Notes under the pieces: generated by a model
Databases searched by the model: none
What the model saw: the letters and a program-made list of their open reading frames with translations, nothing else
What the model was told of the DNA's origin: nothing
From: Candidatus Desulfofervidus auxilii
GTDB lineage: Bacteria; Desulfobacterota; Desulfofervidia; Desulfofervidales; Desulfofervidaceae
Assembly (NCBI RefSeq): GCF_001577525.1
Contig: NZ_CP013015.1
Location: forward strand, 2,088,102 to 2,124,353
Direction: 5' to 3'
DNA: 36,252 nucleotides
Made by a program: the position numbers and the translations under genes
In this document: in pieces, positions 22,113 through 30,142 of the stretch
Layout: every line of letters begins with the position of its first letter
Position numbering within the stretch: position 1 is the stretch's first letter

Positions 22113-23525
22113 ATGGAATTATCCAGATTAAGATTTCAAAATAGATACTGGGACAACCCAGAGTTATTAAAGGAAGATATTCATCTCAAACAGCTTTTTA
22201 GTGCTCCTGTTGTTTTAAAGCATCCTGTAGAGGAAATGTTAAAAATTGATCAAGATAGAGTATATATTATAAGAGGACCCAGACAGGTAGGCAAAACTAC
22301 CCTACTTAAAAAGTTAATGCAAGCTTTAATAGGAAATCATGTTGCCCCTGGACGCATATTCTATTTTGCTTTTGATATAGGGAATATAAAGGATGACAAT
22401 GAGGTAGCAGAATTGATTCATACTTATATAAATTTTGCCCGCAGCGATTTTAAACAAAAACGACTTTGGCTCTTTTTGGATGAAGTAACTTATACCCCTA
22501 ACTGGGCAATAGGAATAAAACGGGCATATGATAGTGGTCTTCTTCAAAATGCGACTTTAATTCTCACTGGTTCATCCGCCTTGGATCTAAAGAAAGGGGG
22601 TGAAAGACTCCCTGGCAGACGGGGGATATGTGCTCATGAAAATGATTTAAGTATGTTGCCTCTTAATTTTAGGGCATATGTAAAAAATATTTTCGGTTTA
22701 AATGACTTACCATCTATTTCAGAGATAGATACAAAAACTCTATACAATGCTTGTTTTAAAGCATCTTACTATGAAGAGGAAATTAAAAATGCATTTGAAG
22801 AATATTTGCTTTGTGGAGGTTTTCCTTTAAGCATCTTATGTTTTAAAGAAAAAGGTAAGATAGAACCTTCTATTTACTATACTTATCTGCAGGCATTTAT
22901 TGGTGATTTAACAAAGGCAGGAAAAAGGGAATCCTATGTGAGGGAGATTTTATCCATTATATTTCAAAAACGCCATGAGCCCTTAGATTGGCTCTTAATC
23001 TCAAAGGAAAGTGGTATTGGTTCTCACCATACTATAAAAGAATATGTAGAAACACTTGAGGCATTTTTTTTATTGAAGGTAATTTATGCGGTAAAACATT
23101 TGGGTGGCAATGAATTTTCGTTCAGAAAAAGGAAAAAGCTGTATATTTCTGATCCCTTTGTTTATTCACTTTTTCTGGCATGGGTAAAGGGGGAAGTAGA
23201 ACCATATAGAGAAGCAATAAGGCTGGTGGAAGATACACTGTATAAAAGTAAGCTCACAGAAAACGTCGTGGGTATTCACTTAAGTCAAGTTTTTCCAAAA
23301 CTTGGCTACTGGCGGAACCGAAGTGAAATTGACTTTATTGGACTGGGAAAGAGCCCGCTACGTCAATATTTTGAAGTAAAATACCAGGAGAGAATTACTT
23401 CAAGAGATAAAAAACAGTTAAAAAAGACTAGAGGTGGTATAATTATTTCAAAAAGGACACTTGCTTATGATGAAAAAAATGCTATCGCTATTGTACCTGC
23501 ACATCTTTTTTTGAGTGTGTTATAA
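22113..23525 (+). CDS. AAA+ ATPase, AAA_14/DUF4143 family
   Basis: The ATG at 22113 is chosen over TTG 22104; neither has a ribosome site, so leaderless translation is possible. The product of about 470 residues has Walker A GPRQVGKTTLLKK (about 55-67), Walker B LWLFLDEVTY (about 110-120), sensor-type LILTGSSALDLKKGGERLPGRRG (about 150-172) and a C-terminal DUF4143-like half. That half ends in NRSEIDFIGLG ... QYFEVKYQ, a PD-(D/E)XK-like core. These STAND-like ATPases are common in accessory DNA of bacteria and archaea. Their substrate is unknown and some are linked to DNA or toxin functions. It appears complete. Confidence 0.9.
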   Translation: MELSRLRFQNRYWDNPELLKEDIHLKQLFSAPVVLKHPVEEMLKIDQDRVYIIRGPRQVGKTTLLKKLMQALIGNHVAPGRIFYFAFDIGNIKDDNEVAELIHTYINFARSDFKQKRLWLFLDEVTYTPNWAIGIKRAYDSGLLQNATLILTGSSALDLKKGGERLPGRRGICAHENDLSMLPLNFRAYVKNIFGLNDLPSISEIDTKTLYNACFKASYYEEEIKNAFEEYLLCGGFPLSILCFKEKGKIEPSIYYTYLQAFIGDLTKAGKRESYVREILSIIFQKRHEPLDWLLISKESGIGSHHTIKEYVETLEAFFLLKVIYAVKHLGGNEFSFRKRKKLYISDPFVYSLFLAWVKGEVEPYREAIRLVEDTLYKSKLTENVVGIHLSQVFPKLGYWRNRSEIDFIGLGKSPLRQYFEVKYQERITSRDKKQLKKTRGGIIISKRTLAYDEKNAIAIVPAHLFLSVL

Positions 23526-23935
23526 AATGCCACAAAATGGGTGATGTCTTATAATTCCTGTAAAAAAAGTGGCCTAGGTTATAATAGATGAATTTGACAA
23601 AAAAGAGGCCACTCATGAAAGGAATACCAGTAAGTCAAACTGTGGGATGTCCCCTCTAATTTAAAATTCTTTCCTACTTGTAAATCAATGGGTTAGAGCC
23701 TCTAGCTATTACAAAAAATCTGGCTTTTTAATAGAAAAAGCGGCATAAATGTTTAATTTAAGTCAAGGAGAAAATATTTATACTTAGGGAAAAATCTGCA
23801 AAACGATATGGCATTCCATCTAATGGCAGCAGGGCATTTTTACACCTGAATTGGAAATTTACCAGACACCTTTTCTTTTACACGCCTCTTATTGCTGGTT
23901 CTCATTTTACCCACACGTTAATGATTATAAGAAAG
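23526..23935. other. Gene-free stretch with IS-like inverted repeat
   Basis: GTGGCCT (23569-23575) and AGGCCAC (23606-23612) form an inverted pair. Just after it ATG at 23615 opens a 14-codon frame, MKGIPVSQTVGCPL, possibly the start of a lost transposase. The rest, to the uppP stop, shows no gene, only short decayed frames. Confidence 0.4.
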
Positions 23936-24703
23936 CTACACTAGCCAAAAGAAGATAAGCCCAATAAGCCAACAATAATAAGCAAAATAGATAAGCTTGT
24001 TTTGAGTATGGGTCAGAATTTTTAAAAGCCAACGAATGGCCCAAAGACCAGCCAGGAATGAGCTCAGAAAACCTATGGTATAAGGTATAAAAAGACCAGA
24101 AGGTAGAGTAGATATGTCTTTTAATTCCAACAGACCAGCACCAAATATAGCTGGAATAGCAATTAAAAAAGAAAAACGTCCTGCCATTTCACCCGTTAGT
24201 CCTAAATAAACTCCAGTAGAAATGGTTGTGCCTGAGCGTGAAATGCCTGGTAAAACTGCTAAGGCTTGAGCCAGACCAATACTTACAGCTTCACGCCAGC
24301 CTACCTGCGTGCGATTATTATTTTTAATCTTTGCGGCAAAGAAAAGAAATGTTCCTGTAAAGAGCAGCATCAAACAAGCCAGACGGGGCGAATGGAAAGC
24401 AGCTTCTATAAATGGCTTCAAAGGTAGAGCCACAGCGGTCGTTACTAAAGTGGCTACAATAATGGGTATAGCTATGTGGGGATTAAGGAGCATATTTTTT
24501 AAGTCTTTACGAAAATAAAGGCAAAGGGCCAATGAGGTGCCTAGATGAAGGGTAATATCAAGGGTTAAAGGTGACTGAGATATTTGAGGACAGAAATATT
24601 GGGCAATAACCAAATGTCCTGAACTACTTACCGGCAAAAACTCCGTTAATCCCTGCAAAATACCTAAAAAAATGGCTTGGAAAATAAGTTTAACCTGGGT
24701 CAT
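23936..24703 (-). CDS. uppP: Undecaprenyl-diphosphatase UppP/BacA
   Basis: The 255-residue polytopic membrane protein recycles undecaprenyl diphosphate to the monophosphate carrier for peptidoglycan and other envelope polymers. It carries both active-site signatures: GLTEFLPVSSSGHL (about 18-31) and PGISRSGTTISTG (about 150-162), with the catalytic Glu, Ser and Arg in place. Seven or eight hydrophobic spans are visible. Length is normal for the family (250-290). It stands alone, with no neighbour of related function. The ribosome site before ATG is weak. Confidence 0.97.
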   Translation of the reverse strand: MTQVKLIFQAIFLGILQGLTEFLPVSSSGHLVIAQYFCPQISQSPLTLDITLHLGTSLALCLYFRKDLKNMLLNPHIAIPIIVATLVTTAVALPLKPFIEAAFHSPRLACLMLLFTGTFLFFAAKIKNNNRTQVGWREAVSIGLAQALAVLPGISRSGTTISTGVYLGLTGEMAGRFSFLIAIPAIFGAGLLELKDISTLPSGLFIPYTIGFLSSFLAGLWAIRWLLKILTHTQNKLIYFAYYCWLIGLIFFWLV

Positions 24704-24779
24704 GATGGGATTTTTAACCTTGGGAACTTAAAAGTCAAGGTTTTCTTTTCCTTTTGCCTTTTTAAGGAAAGAGAAAATT

Positions 24780-25493
24780 TTATTTTTGGTTATTGAAATC
24801 TAACTCCATAATAGAAACTAACGTTTCCAAATCTGACACCTCTAAATCAGGTTTGCCTCTTGCAGGTAGTGTTGCGCCACTTCCTGTTTTGTCCTTTCTT
24901 CTATTAACCCAAACAGTGGATAGACCTATTTTCTTTGCTGGAATTATGTCGTGATAAATACTCTGAGCAATATGCAAAATCTTTTCAGGTGAAACACCAA
25001 TCCTGTCAATGGCAAATTTAAAATTATGTAAAGAAGGTTTATAATTTTTTGCTTGCTCTGCGGTTATGACCCAATCAAATTTAACTTTTAAATGCTTTGC
25101 AGAAAAGGCAAAAAGGTCATTATCTATATTAGAAATTATGGCAAGTCTGTACTTTTTCTTCAATATTTGTAATGCTTTAACAGTGTCAGGGAAAGGTAGC
25201 CAGTTTCTCAGTGACTCAACCAGGCAATCTAATTCAGAAGCAGAGGGCACAAATCCAAGTTGATTACCAAATTGTAGCATTACTTTTCTAAGTACCTCTC
25301 TATACTCAACATACTTACCTTTTTCTATTTTTGCTTCTATCTCAGCATAAAGCTCAAGAATTTGTTCGTCATCTAAGATTATATTGTGGTTTGAAAGAAC
25401 GGGCCTTATGGCTGCTATGATGCCGGTTTCCCAATCAATAAGGGTACCATAGCAGTCAAAACTTAAAACTTCGTATTTATTAAAATTAAGCAT
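24780..25493 (-). CDS. HAD-superfamily hydrolase, haloacid dehalogenase-like
   Basis: The 237-residue cytoplasmic protein has HAD motif I DCYGTLIDWE (about 14-23; Asp nucleophile, with Tyr at the usual third position of type II haloacid dehalogenases). It also has motif II IISNID (about 121), motif III Lys in NYKPSLHNF (about 150) and motif IV HDIIPAKKIGL (about 185). The all-helical cap lies between about 25 and 95. Type II dehalogenases often have S-F-D-x-Y-G-T as here, but substrate cannot be told from sequence and a phosphatase is just as likely. Complete length. Confidence 0.88.
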   Translation of the reverse strand: MLNFNKYEVLSFDCYGTLIDWETGIIAAIRPVLSNHNIILDDEQILELYAEIEAKIEKGKYVEYREVLRKVMLQFGNQLGFVPSASELDCLVESLRNWLPFPDTVKALQILKKKYRLAIISNIDNDLFAFSAKHLKVKFDWVITAEQAKNYKPSLHNFKFAIDRIGVSPEKILHIAQSIYHDIIPAKKIGLSTVWVNRRKDKTGSGATLPARGKPDLEVSDLETLVSIMELDFNNQK

Positions 25494-25536
25494 ATTGCTT
25501 CCGCGTAACTTTACAAAGCCAATTCGTTCAAATTTT

Positions 25537-25911
25537 TCAAGGAATGCTACCTAGCAATTCTGTATCATCATGGGAGTAAGGGGGTGAACAGCAGCACAAT
25601 AACCTCAATGGGATTTTACCAGTGTTCTGAATTTGATGTGGTTTTCCAGGAAGAATACAGATAGTGTCACCAGCCCTAACTTCAAATCTTTCATGCCCAA
25701 TGACCATAATTCCATTACCTTCAAGAATGTGATATATTTCTTCAGATTGATGATGTTTGTGTAGCAAGGTTGTAAATCCAACTGGGATAATTGCTTCTGC
25801 CAAACTTTGCTTAGCATTTCCATGTACATTTGGATGCATTAGTTCACGAATTAGCGAACCATCTTTGGTGGTATAAGGTTTAATCTTATGGTATTCGGTC
25901 TTTATTATCAT
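25537..25911 (-). CDS. Single-domain cupin protein
   Basis: The 124-residue protein has cupin motif 1 HKHHQSEEIYHILEGNG (about 52-68; His, His and Glu metal ligands) and motif 2 GDTICILPGKPHQIQN (about 81-96; fourth His ligand). It is a small metal-binding beta-barrel, possibly a sugar or polyol isomerase or a sensor. The frame ends in a CC-rich tail (LLCCCSPPYSHDD). It lies 43 bp downstream of the HAD gene start, on the same strand, so the two are likely co-transcribed with the cupin first. A perfect palindrome is placed just before its start. Confidence 0.88.
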   Translation of the reverse strand: MIIKTEYHKIKPYTTKDGSLIRELMHPNVHGNAKQSLAEAIIPVGFTTLLHKHHQSEEIYHILEGNGIMVIGHERFEVRAGDTICILPGKPHQIQNTGKIPLRLLCCCSPPYSHDDTELLGSIP

Positions 25912-25925
25912 TTTTGAATATTAAA

Positions 25926-25943
25926 CCTAAAACTAGTTTTAGG
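25926..25943. promoter_or_regulatory. Perfect 18-bp palindrome upstream of the cupin gene
   Basis: CCTAAAACTAGTTTTAGG is its own reverse complement and ends 14 bp before the cupin start codon, where a repressor would block transcription or the ribosome site. No regulator gene is adjacent. Operator function is inferred. Confidence 0.6.
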
Positions 25944-26104
25944 ATACAAAATCCTTCCTGCACGAAAAGGGATGATAACTTTTTTGTTTTCTTTTGTCTA
26001 TATTCTATGACTACCCTAGGAACATGGCATCTTTCTTGACAACGCATATCCACCTATAGTAGAAAAGGAAATAATGAATAATGTAGAATAATAAAATAAA
26101 GTTA

Positions 26105-26138
26105 TGATATAATAAAATATTATCACTGAGGAGGACAC
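26105..26138 (+). promoter_or_regulatory. Promoter/operator and ribosome site of a toxin-antitoxin pair
   Basis: TATGATATAAT gives overlapping -10 boxes, followed by the inverted words ATAATA/TATTAT (about 26110-26124) and GAGGAGG 6 bp before ATG. An inverted repeat over the -10 is typical for autoregulated antitoxins. Confidence 0.5.
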
Positions 26139-26349
26139 ATGAGTCTGGCAGAAAAGATAATAGAAAAGGTTAAATCATTACCTGATGATAAGCAATCAGA
26201 AATATTAGATTTCATAGATTCTCTTTCAAAAAAAGTAAAGGAAGAAGAAAAAAAAAGAGTGGAATAAGTTTTCTCTTGAATCGGCCATGAGAGGATTAGA
26301 AACAGAAGAGTCTCTATATACATTAGAAGATATTAAGGAAAAATACTGA
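26139..26349 (+). pseudogene. DUF2281-like antitoxin with a frameshift at an A9 run
   Basis: The frame MSLAEKIIEKVKSLPDDKQ runs to a run of nine A at about 26248-26256 and then stops. Removing one A restores WNKFSLESAMRGLETEESLY and LEDIKEKY, then TGA at 26347. That C-terminus (SAMRGLE...) is characteristic of this antitoxin-like family. The full 69-residue protein would end exactly one base before the toxin start. Either a real mutation, slippage at poly-A, or an assembly error explains it. Confidence 0.7.
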
Positions 26350-26674
26350 ATGGTAAAAGAAGGGCATGTTGTACTATTTCGTTTTCCGCAAACAGACCTA
26401 AAGGAGGGAAAACTTCGGCCAGCGCTTGTTATAAAAAAACTACCAGGGGAATATGGTTCCTTCCAAGAGTTATCAGTTTAATAAAGAATTGGATGAAATA
26501 ATTACACTAGAAGATAAGGACTTTCAAGAGTCAGGACTTAAAACAGAAAGTGTAATCCGGGTAAGTAGGCTTGCTGTTGTAGAAAAGGACATACTAATTG
26601 GGAGAATAGGTAAAATATCTTCAGAGAGGTTAAAAAGGATTAAAGACAAATTAGGAAAATGGATAATGGAATGA
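26350..26674 (+). pseudogene. PemK/MazF-like toxin, internally deleted
   Basis: The ATG immediately follows the antitoxin stop. The first 36 codons read MVKEGHVVLFRFPQTDLKEG and LRPALVIKK, the usual MazF/PemK N-terminus. The frame then shifts, and the C-terminal part (SYQFNKELDEIITLEDKDFQ ... VIRVSRLAVVEKDILIGRIG) continues from about 26462 in another frame. About 8-10 residues of the SH3-like core are absent at the join, so a deletion caused the shift. The endoribonuclease is presumably inactive. Confidence 0.75.
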
Positions 26675-26835
26675 TAGCAAGCCACTACAGTGGACGGCGT
26701 AAACACCGCCCCTGAGTTTGGTCATTAGAGAAATAATAAGAAGAGACTCCTGCAAAAAGCCTTTCTAAATGTGAAGCGCCATTTTCCTTGTTGGTTTTAA
26801 TGACGTTTGAGGTCTATATCATTACCCAAATATAA

Positions 26836-26939
26836 GTTTTGCCGGTTGCCTGAGGACCAACAAACACGGTTAGGTCGCCAAAGGGTGATTTCGGCCTTTC
26901 TTATGCGGGCGAAGTTTTTTAATGATTAGATTTTTCATG
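26836..26939 (-). pseudogene. 5' fragment of an AAA_21-type ATPase gene
   Basis: On the minus strand this is clearly related to the start of the gene at 27963: ATGAAAAATCTAATCATTAA, then words for the Walker A region (GTTGGTCCTCAGGCAACCGG). A frameshift stops it after about 20 residues and nothing follows. It is a duplicated 5' remnant that, with 27696-27963, flanks vapBC. Confidence 0.65.
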
Positions 26940-26953
26940 AAGTATCTCCCAAC

Positions 26954-27391
26954 TTATTTCTTTTCTTTCAACAAGCGCACCCATGATATAACTTTTTGCA
27001 CAGTTCTTACTAAACGCTTATCAGTAGTCCAGAATTCAGCCCCCAGGCGTTCAGCCAAAGCCAAATAATGAGCATCATAAGTCGTAGGCAAAGAAAAACT
27101 TTTAGCCAATTTCAAAGCATACCGATGCAAATCGGCATCACCGTAAAGGGTAATATCCAGTTTTAAAGCCACATCCAACAACTCGGAAGCCTCTTCTGGT
27201 AGAAGCTCCCCATGAACAACGTAGCGATGCAGAGCATTAGTTATTTCGTAGTATAATAATGAAGGAGCAACTACCGGACGCCCAGCCTCATGCCATTCTA
27301 TCCACAGGCGGATAGCAGAGGATTGAGAATCAACGCTTTCAAGAAGTCTTATGACGAAACTTGCATCAACGCAGACCGGAGAGTTGAGCAT
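26954..27391 (-). CDS. vapC: VapC-type PIN-domain toxin
   Basis: The start at ATG 27391 (MLNSPVCVDASFVIRLLE, with GAGGAAAG upstream) is preferred to GTG 27403. The 145-residue PIN ribonuclease has the conserved acidic residues: Asp in VCVDAS (about 9), Glu in YEITNALHR (about 49), Asp in TTYDAHYLALAERLG (about 104) and Asp in WTTDKRLV (about 123). VapC toxins cleave tRNA or rRNA and are held inactive by their antitoxin. The start overlaps the antitoxin gene end by 26 bp, showing translational coupling. It appears intact, unlike the other toxin genes nearby. Confidence 0.9.
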   Translation of the reverse strand: MLNSPVCVDASFVIRLLESVDSQSSAIRLWIEWHEAGRPVVAPSLLYYEITNALHRYVVHGELLPEEASELLDVALKLDITLYGDADLHRYALKLAKSFSLPTTYDAHYLALAERLGAEFWTTDKRLVRTVQKVISWVRLLKEKK

Positions 27392-27677
27392 TTCTTTCCT
27401 CACGCAACTCGTGAATAACCTTCTCGGGAGGAGTAAGGGGTTTGCCTTTTCTGCGGGATCTTATACGAGATCCCAAACGTAAAACCTGTTCAACTATTTC
27501 CTGCCATGTCTCTTTGCTTTGGATAGCTTTAAGGCGTTCATATTCTTCAACAGAGAGGAGCACTACATAAGGTTTTCCGCCTCGTTCCACAAGAACAGGC
27601 TCCCGCTCTTCTACCACCCGTCGGATCAACTCCCCAAACCGGATCCGGGCTTCCGTGGCACTTACCACACGTTTCAC
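27366..27677 (-). CDS. vapB: Phd/YefM-family antitoxin (VapB role)
   Basis: The gene starts at GTG 27677 with GAGGAGG upstream. The 103-residue protein has the Phd/YefM N-terminal DNA-binding fold: VVSATEARIRFGELIRRVVE and PVLVERGGKPYVVLLSVEEYERL. A charged C-terminal extension (RSRRKGKPLTPPEKVIHEL) should wrap the toxin. It is expected to bind VapC and repress the operon. The 3' end overlaps vapC. Confidence 0.9.
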   Translation of the reverse strand: MKRVVSATEARIRFGELIRRVVEEREPVLVERGGKPYVVLLSVEEYERLKAIQSKETWQEIVEQVLRLGSRIRSRRKGKPLTPPEKVIHELREERNAQLSGLR

Positions 27678-27695
27678 AATCTCTTCCTCCTCAAA

Positions 27696-27963
27696 CTAAT
27701 TAATCAATTGCTTAATTAAATTTTTAACTATTTTACTTTCGGAAGTCAATATTCCAAGCAGAAAGATCCGCGCCGGACGTGCCCTATCAAACCCGTGTTT
27801 TTTGAGGTTGCTCATTATGGCCGGTCTATCTTCAACCAATTTCATGAGTTCCAGGACAAGGGTTTTGCCGGTTGCTTGAGGGCCAACAAACACGGTAAGA
27901 TCGCCAAAAGCGATTTCAGCCCTTCTAATACGGGTAAAGTTTTCAATGATGAGGTTTTTCATG
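27696..27963 (-). pseudogene. Truncated AAA_21-type ATPase
   Basis: The start at ATG 27963 follows AAGGAGG. The N-terminus, MKNLIIENFTRIRRAEIAFG, and Walker A in VFVGPQATGKT (about residue 32) match AAA_21/SMC-like ATPases linked to OLD-type or abortive-infection systems. The frame continues only to 88 residues and ends in an unrelated SESKIVKNLIKQLIN. A functional protein would need 350 or more residues with Walker B. It was cut off at the vapBC junction. Confidence 0.7.
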
Positions 27964-28021
27964 AATCCTCCTTTTAAACCGAATAACTTTTTACGCCTTA
28001 AGTACAAATATTCCCTCACAC

Positions 28022-28234
28022 TCAAAATTTAGTCTCTTCCCGTACTAAGAAACCGATAGCAGAACTTCTTTCTATTAAAAAATCCAAAATTACTATAATT
28101 TTTTCCTTTAATATAACATTTTCCCTTATCTTCTCTCTATTGGAAACCCAATACTTTCCTACAATACCTTTTCCTTTATCGTCCATATCATCTCTGCCTG
28201 TCCCTGCCCGCAGGCAGGCGTTTTGTCTCAGCAT
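28022..28234 (-). pseudogene. Short ORF fragment containing a palindromic element
   Basis: Seventy codons are open. Residues about 6-12 are encoded by the palindromic element at 28197-28218 and the following region (GKGIVGKYWVSNREKIREN) looks protein-like, but there is no ribosome site. It is probably a piece of a larger decayed gene. Confidence 0.3.
28197..28218. repeat. Palindromic element, copy E (variant)
   Basis: CCTGTCCCTGCCCGCAGGCAGG is a 22-bp variant of the 20-bp palindrome found in the IS1380 transposase. It lies in DNA without a clear gene. Confidence 0.7.
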
Positions 28235-28425
28235 CTTCCTTGTTCAGTAAGAGTGGTTTTACAAAGACCATGCTTGAATTAGCTAAGAGAGAAAAGGTAT
28301 ATTTATTCCACCAAGATAAACTTATCTTCTAGTAGTTAGAAAAAAAGAAGTGTTTTTAAAGAGCTTTATGTGATAAATTTGCACATTATTTTTACCTTTA
28401 ATAGCAGAAAATTAAAAAATAGGGC

Positions 28426-28644
28426 TTACGCTACTTTTGCCTTTAATTTTTCTAATATAATATAGGGCTCCTTTTTATCTAAAGATAAATGCTTAGAGGC
28501 ATTTAAAATTTCTATGCCAATCACTTCTTCGTTTGCTCCTAAGTCTATGGCAACATCCTCTGTGAGTCTAATAGTTGTTACTTCTTTTGCAGACTTAAAT
28601 TCAATATAAGCTGCATCTACTGAAGAATCATAAGTTATTTTCAT
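28426..28644 (-). CDS. DUF2283-family small protein
   Basis: The start at ATG 28644 (MKITYDSSVDAAYIEF) is chosen; the longer frame upstream lies over the neighbouring gene. The 72-residue product has the DUF2283 signature DAAYIEF...V..T..L.EDVAIDLGANEEVIGIEIL...K. Members often follow a DUF4258 gene, as here, 10 bp apart, and behave like the antitoxin partner. It appears intact. Confidence 0.85.
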   Translation of the reverse strand: MKITYDSSVDAAYIEFKSAKEVTTIRLTEDVAIDLGANEEVIGIEILNASKHLSLDKKEPYIILEKLKAKVA

Positions 28645-28654
28645 AATAATCTCA

Positions 28655-28910
28655 TTAGAAATAAAAAGTATAAACAGTGACAACAATGGATTTATCAATC
28701 TCTTCAGCAACAATAGGTATTACTTGCTTTATTTTATAAAATTTTCCTTTCCAATAATTGTGGAAATCAAAGTTTTTTGCGAAACCCAATCTGATTTTGT
28801 TTTACAGAAACTATTTCTCCCATTCTTATAGCTAATTCAACCTCCTCCTTTGTAGCTCCTCTCACTTCCATCCTTAATAAAGCATGCTTAGAAAACTCAA
28901 TTTTTTTCAT
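28655..28910 (-). pseudogene. DUF4258-family protein, single frameshift at an A6 run
   Basis: The ATG at 28910 opens MKKIEFSKHALLRMEVRGAT and stops after 47 codons. Dropping one A from the run in CGCAAAAAAC continues the frame into FDFHNYWKGKFYKIKQVIPI, VTVYTFYF, then TAA at 28655. The whole is about 84 residues, normal for DUF4258 (RelE/BrnT-like toxin fold). It is upstream of DUF2283 in one operon. It is either a recent inactivation or a homopolymer error. Confidence 0.75.
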
Positions 28911-29033
28911 GCATATAAGAAATCCTTCTCAACTACTTTTTAGCAATCATAATAAAGGGCTTTCCTCTTTATAAAAAACATTTTATTAATGCTTATACAG
29001 TTTTTATTCCTTCTGTCAATCTTTAAAAACATT

Positions 29034-29053
29034 CCTGTCTGCCGGCAGGCGGG
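29034..29053. repeat. 20-bp palindromic element, copy F
   Basis: CCTGTCTGCCGGCAGGCGGG is intergenic, 79 bp before moaA. Confidence 0.8.
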
Positions 29054-29095
29054 TGGGTTTTCTTTTAAAGTTACTACAGTTTTTGGACAAATTTC

Positions 29096-29124
29096 TTGAC
29101 TTTATTATTTTGATAATGTTATTT
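29096..29124 (+). promoter_or_regulatory. Putative promoter of the moaA cluster
   Basis: TTGACT (29096-29101) and TTATTT (29119-29124) are 17 bp apart. The -10 box ends 7 bp before the moaA ATG, and there is no ribosome site, so a nearly leaderless message is suggested. Confidence 0.4.
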
Positions 29125-29131
29125 AGCATTT

Positions 29132-30109
29132 ATGTCTCTACAGGATGCCTATAATAGAAAAATTACCTATCTTAGAATATCAGTGACTGACCGTTGCAAC
29201 TTGCGATGTCGCTATTGTGTCCCTAGACAAGCTCTGAAAAGATTACCCCATAATGAGATATTGACTTATGAGGAAATTGTCCGCTTAGTAAAAATCGCAG
29301 CTCAAATAGGATTTAAAAAAATACGGTTAACAGGCGGTGAACCACTAGTTAGAAGAAATATTGTTTATTTAATAGAACAAATTAATAATATTTCAACTAT
29401 CCAAAAACTCTGTCTTACCACTAATGGCACCCTTTTGAGAGAATTCGCTTCGGATTTATACAGAGCTGGTTTGAGACACATCAATATCAGTTTGGATACT
29501 CTAAGTCCCCAAAAATATGCCTATATTACGGGAGTGGATGCCTTTTCTCAAACTTGGGCTGGAATAAAAAAGGCTATTGAGGTGGGTTTTCATCCCATAA
29601 AGATTAATGTAGTATTAATAAAAGGGTTTAATGATAATGAAATAATAGATTTAGCCAATCTAAGCTTTGATTATCCTTTATATATTCGTTTTATTGAATA
29701 TATGCCTTTGATGTCTACAGGTATCAATTTTGAACAATCGTTTATTTCTACTGATGAAGTAAAAGAAAGACTAAAAAAAATAGGCAAACTAGAAAAAGTC
29801 CCTTCTAGTGCGCTTGATGGTCCAGCCCAAAGGTATAAATTCAGGGGCAGTTTGGGTGAAGTTGGATTTATTAGTGCCTTGAGTCACCATTTTTGTCCTA
29901 ATTGTAATCGTTTAAGACTTACCTCAGATGGACAATTACGTCCTTGTTTGTTCTCTGATCAAGAATGGGATTTAAAAACACCCTTACGGCAAGGGGCTTC
30001 TAATACTACCTTAAAAGCCATTATTGAAGATGCCATTACCCACAAGCCAAAAAGTCATGGGTATGTTAAGTTTGTAATCCATCGTCCTATGCTTAAAATC
30101 GGTGGGTAG
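29132..30109 (+). CDS. moaA: GTP 3',8-cyclase MoaA
   Basis: The 325-residue radical-SAM enzyme makes the first step of molybdenum (or tungsten) cofactor synthesis from GTP. It has the SAM cluster motif CNLRCRYC (about 22-29) and the GGEP segment RLTGGEPLVRR. The second 4Fe-4S motif is CPNCNRLRLTSDGQLRPCLF (about 256-275). The C-terminal Gly-Gly (LKIGG) needed by the enzyme is present. No other moa gene is nearby. It leads a same-strand run of housekeeping genes (30143-35102). Confidence 0.97.
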   Translation: MSLQDAYNRKITYLRISVTDRCNLRCRYCVPRQALKRLPHNEILTYEEIVRLVKIAAQIGFKKIRLTGGEPLVRRNIVYLIEQINNISTIQKLCLTTNGTLLREFASDLYRAGLRHINISLDTLSPQKYAYITGVDAFSQTWAGIKKAIEVGFHPIKINVVLIKGFNDNEIIDLANLSFDYPLYIRFIEYMPLMSTGINFEQSFISTDEVKERLKKIGKLEKVPSSALDGPAQRYKFRGSLGEVGFISALSHHFCPNCNRLRLTSDGQLRPCLFSDQEWDLKTPLRQGASNTTLKAIIEDAITHKPKSHGYVKFVIHRPMLKIGG

Positions 30110-30142
30110 GAAGAGACTGTTGTGGTTTTTATTTACTAAGAC

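Noticed and set aside
28269-28331. 20-codon plus-strand frame MLELAKREKVYLFHQDKLIF
   Set aside because: It has no ribosome site and is too short to place; possibly a fragment of a lost gene.
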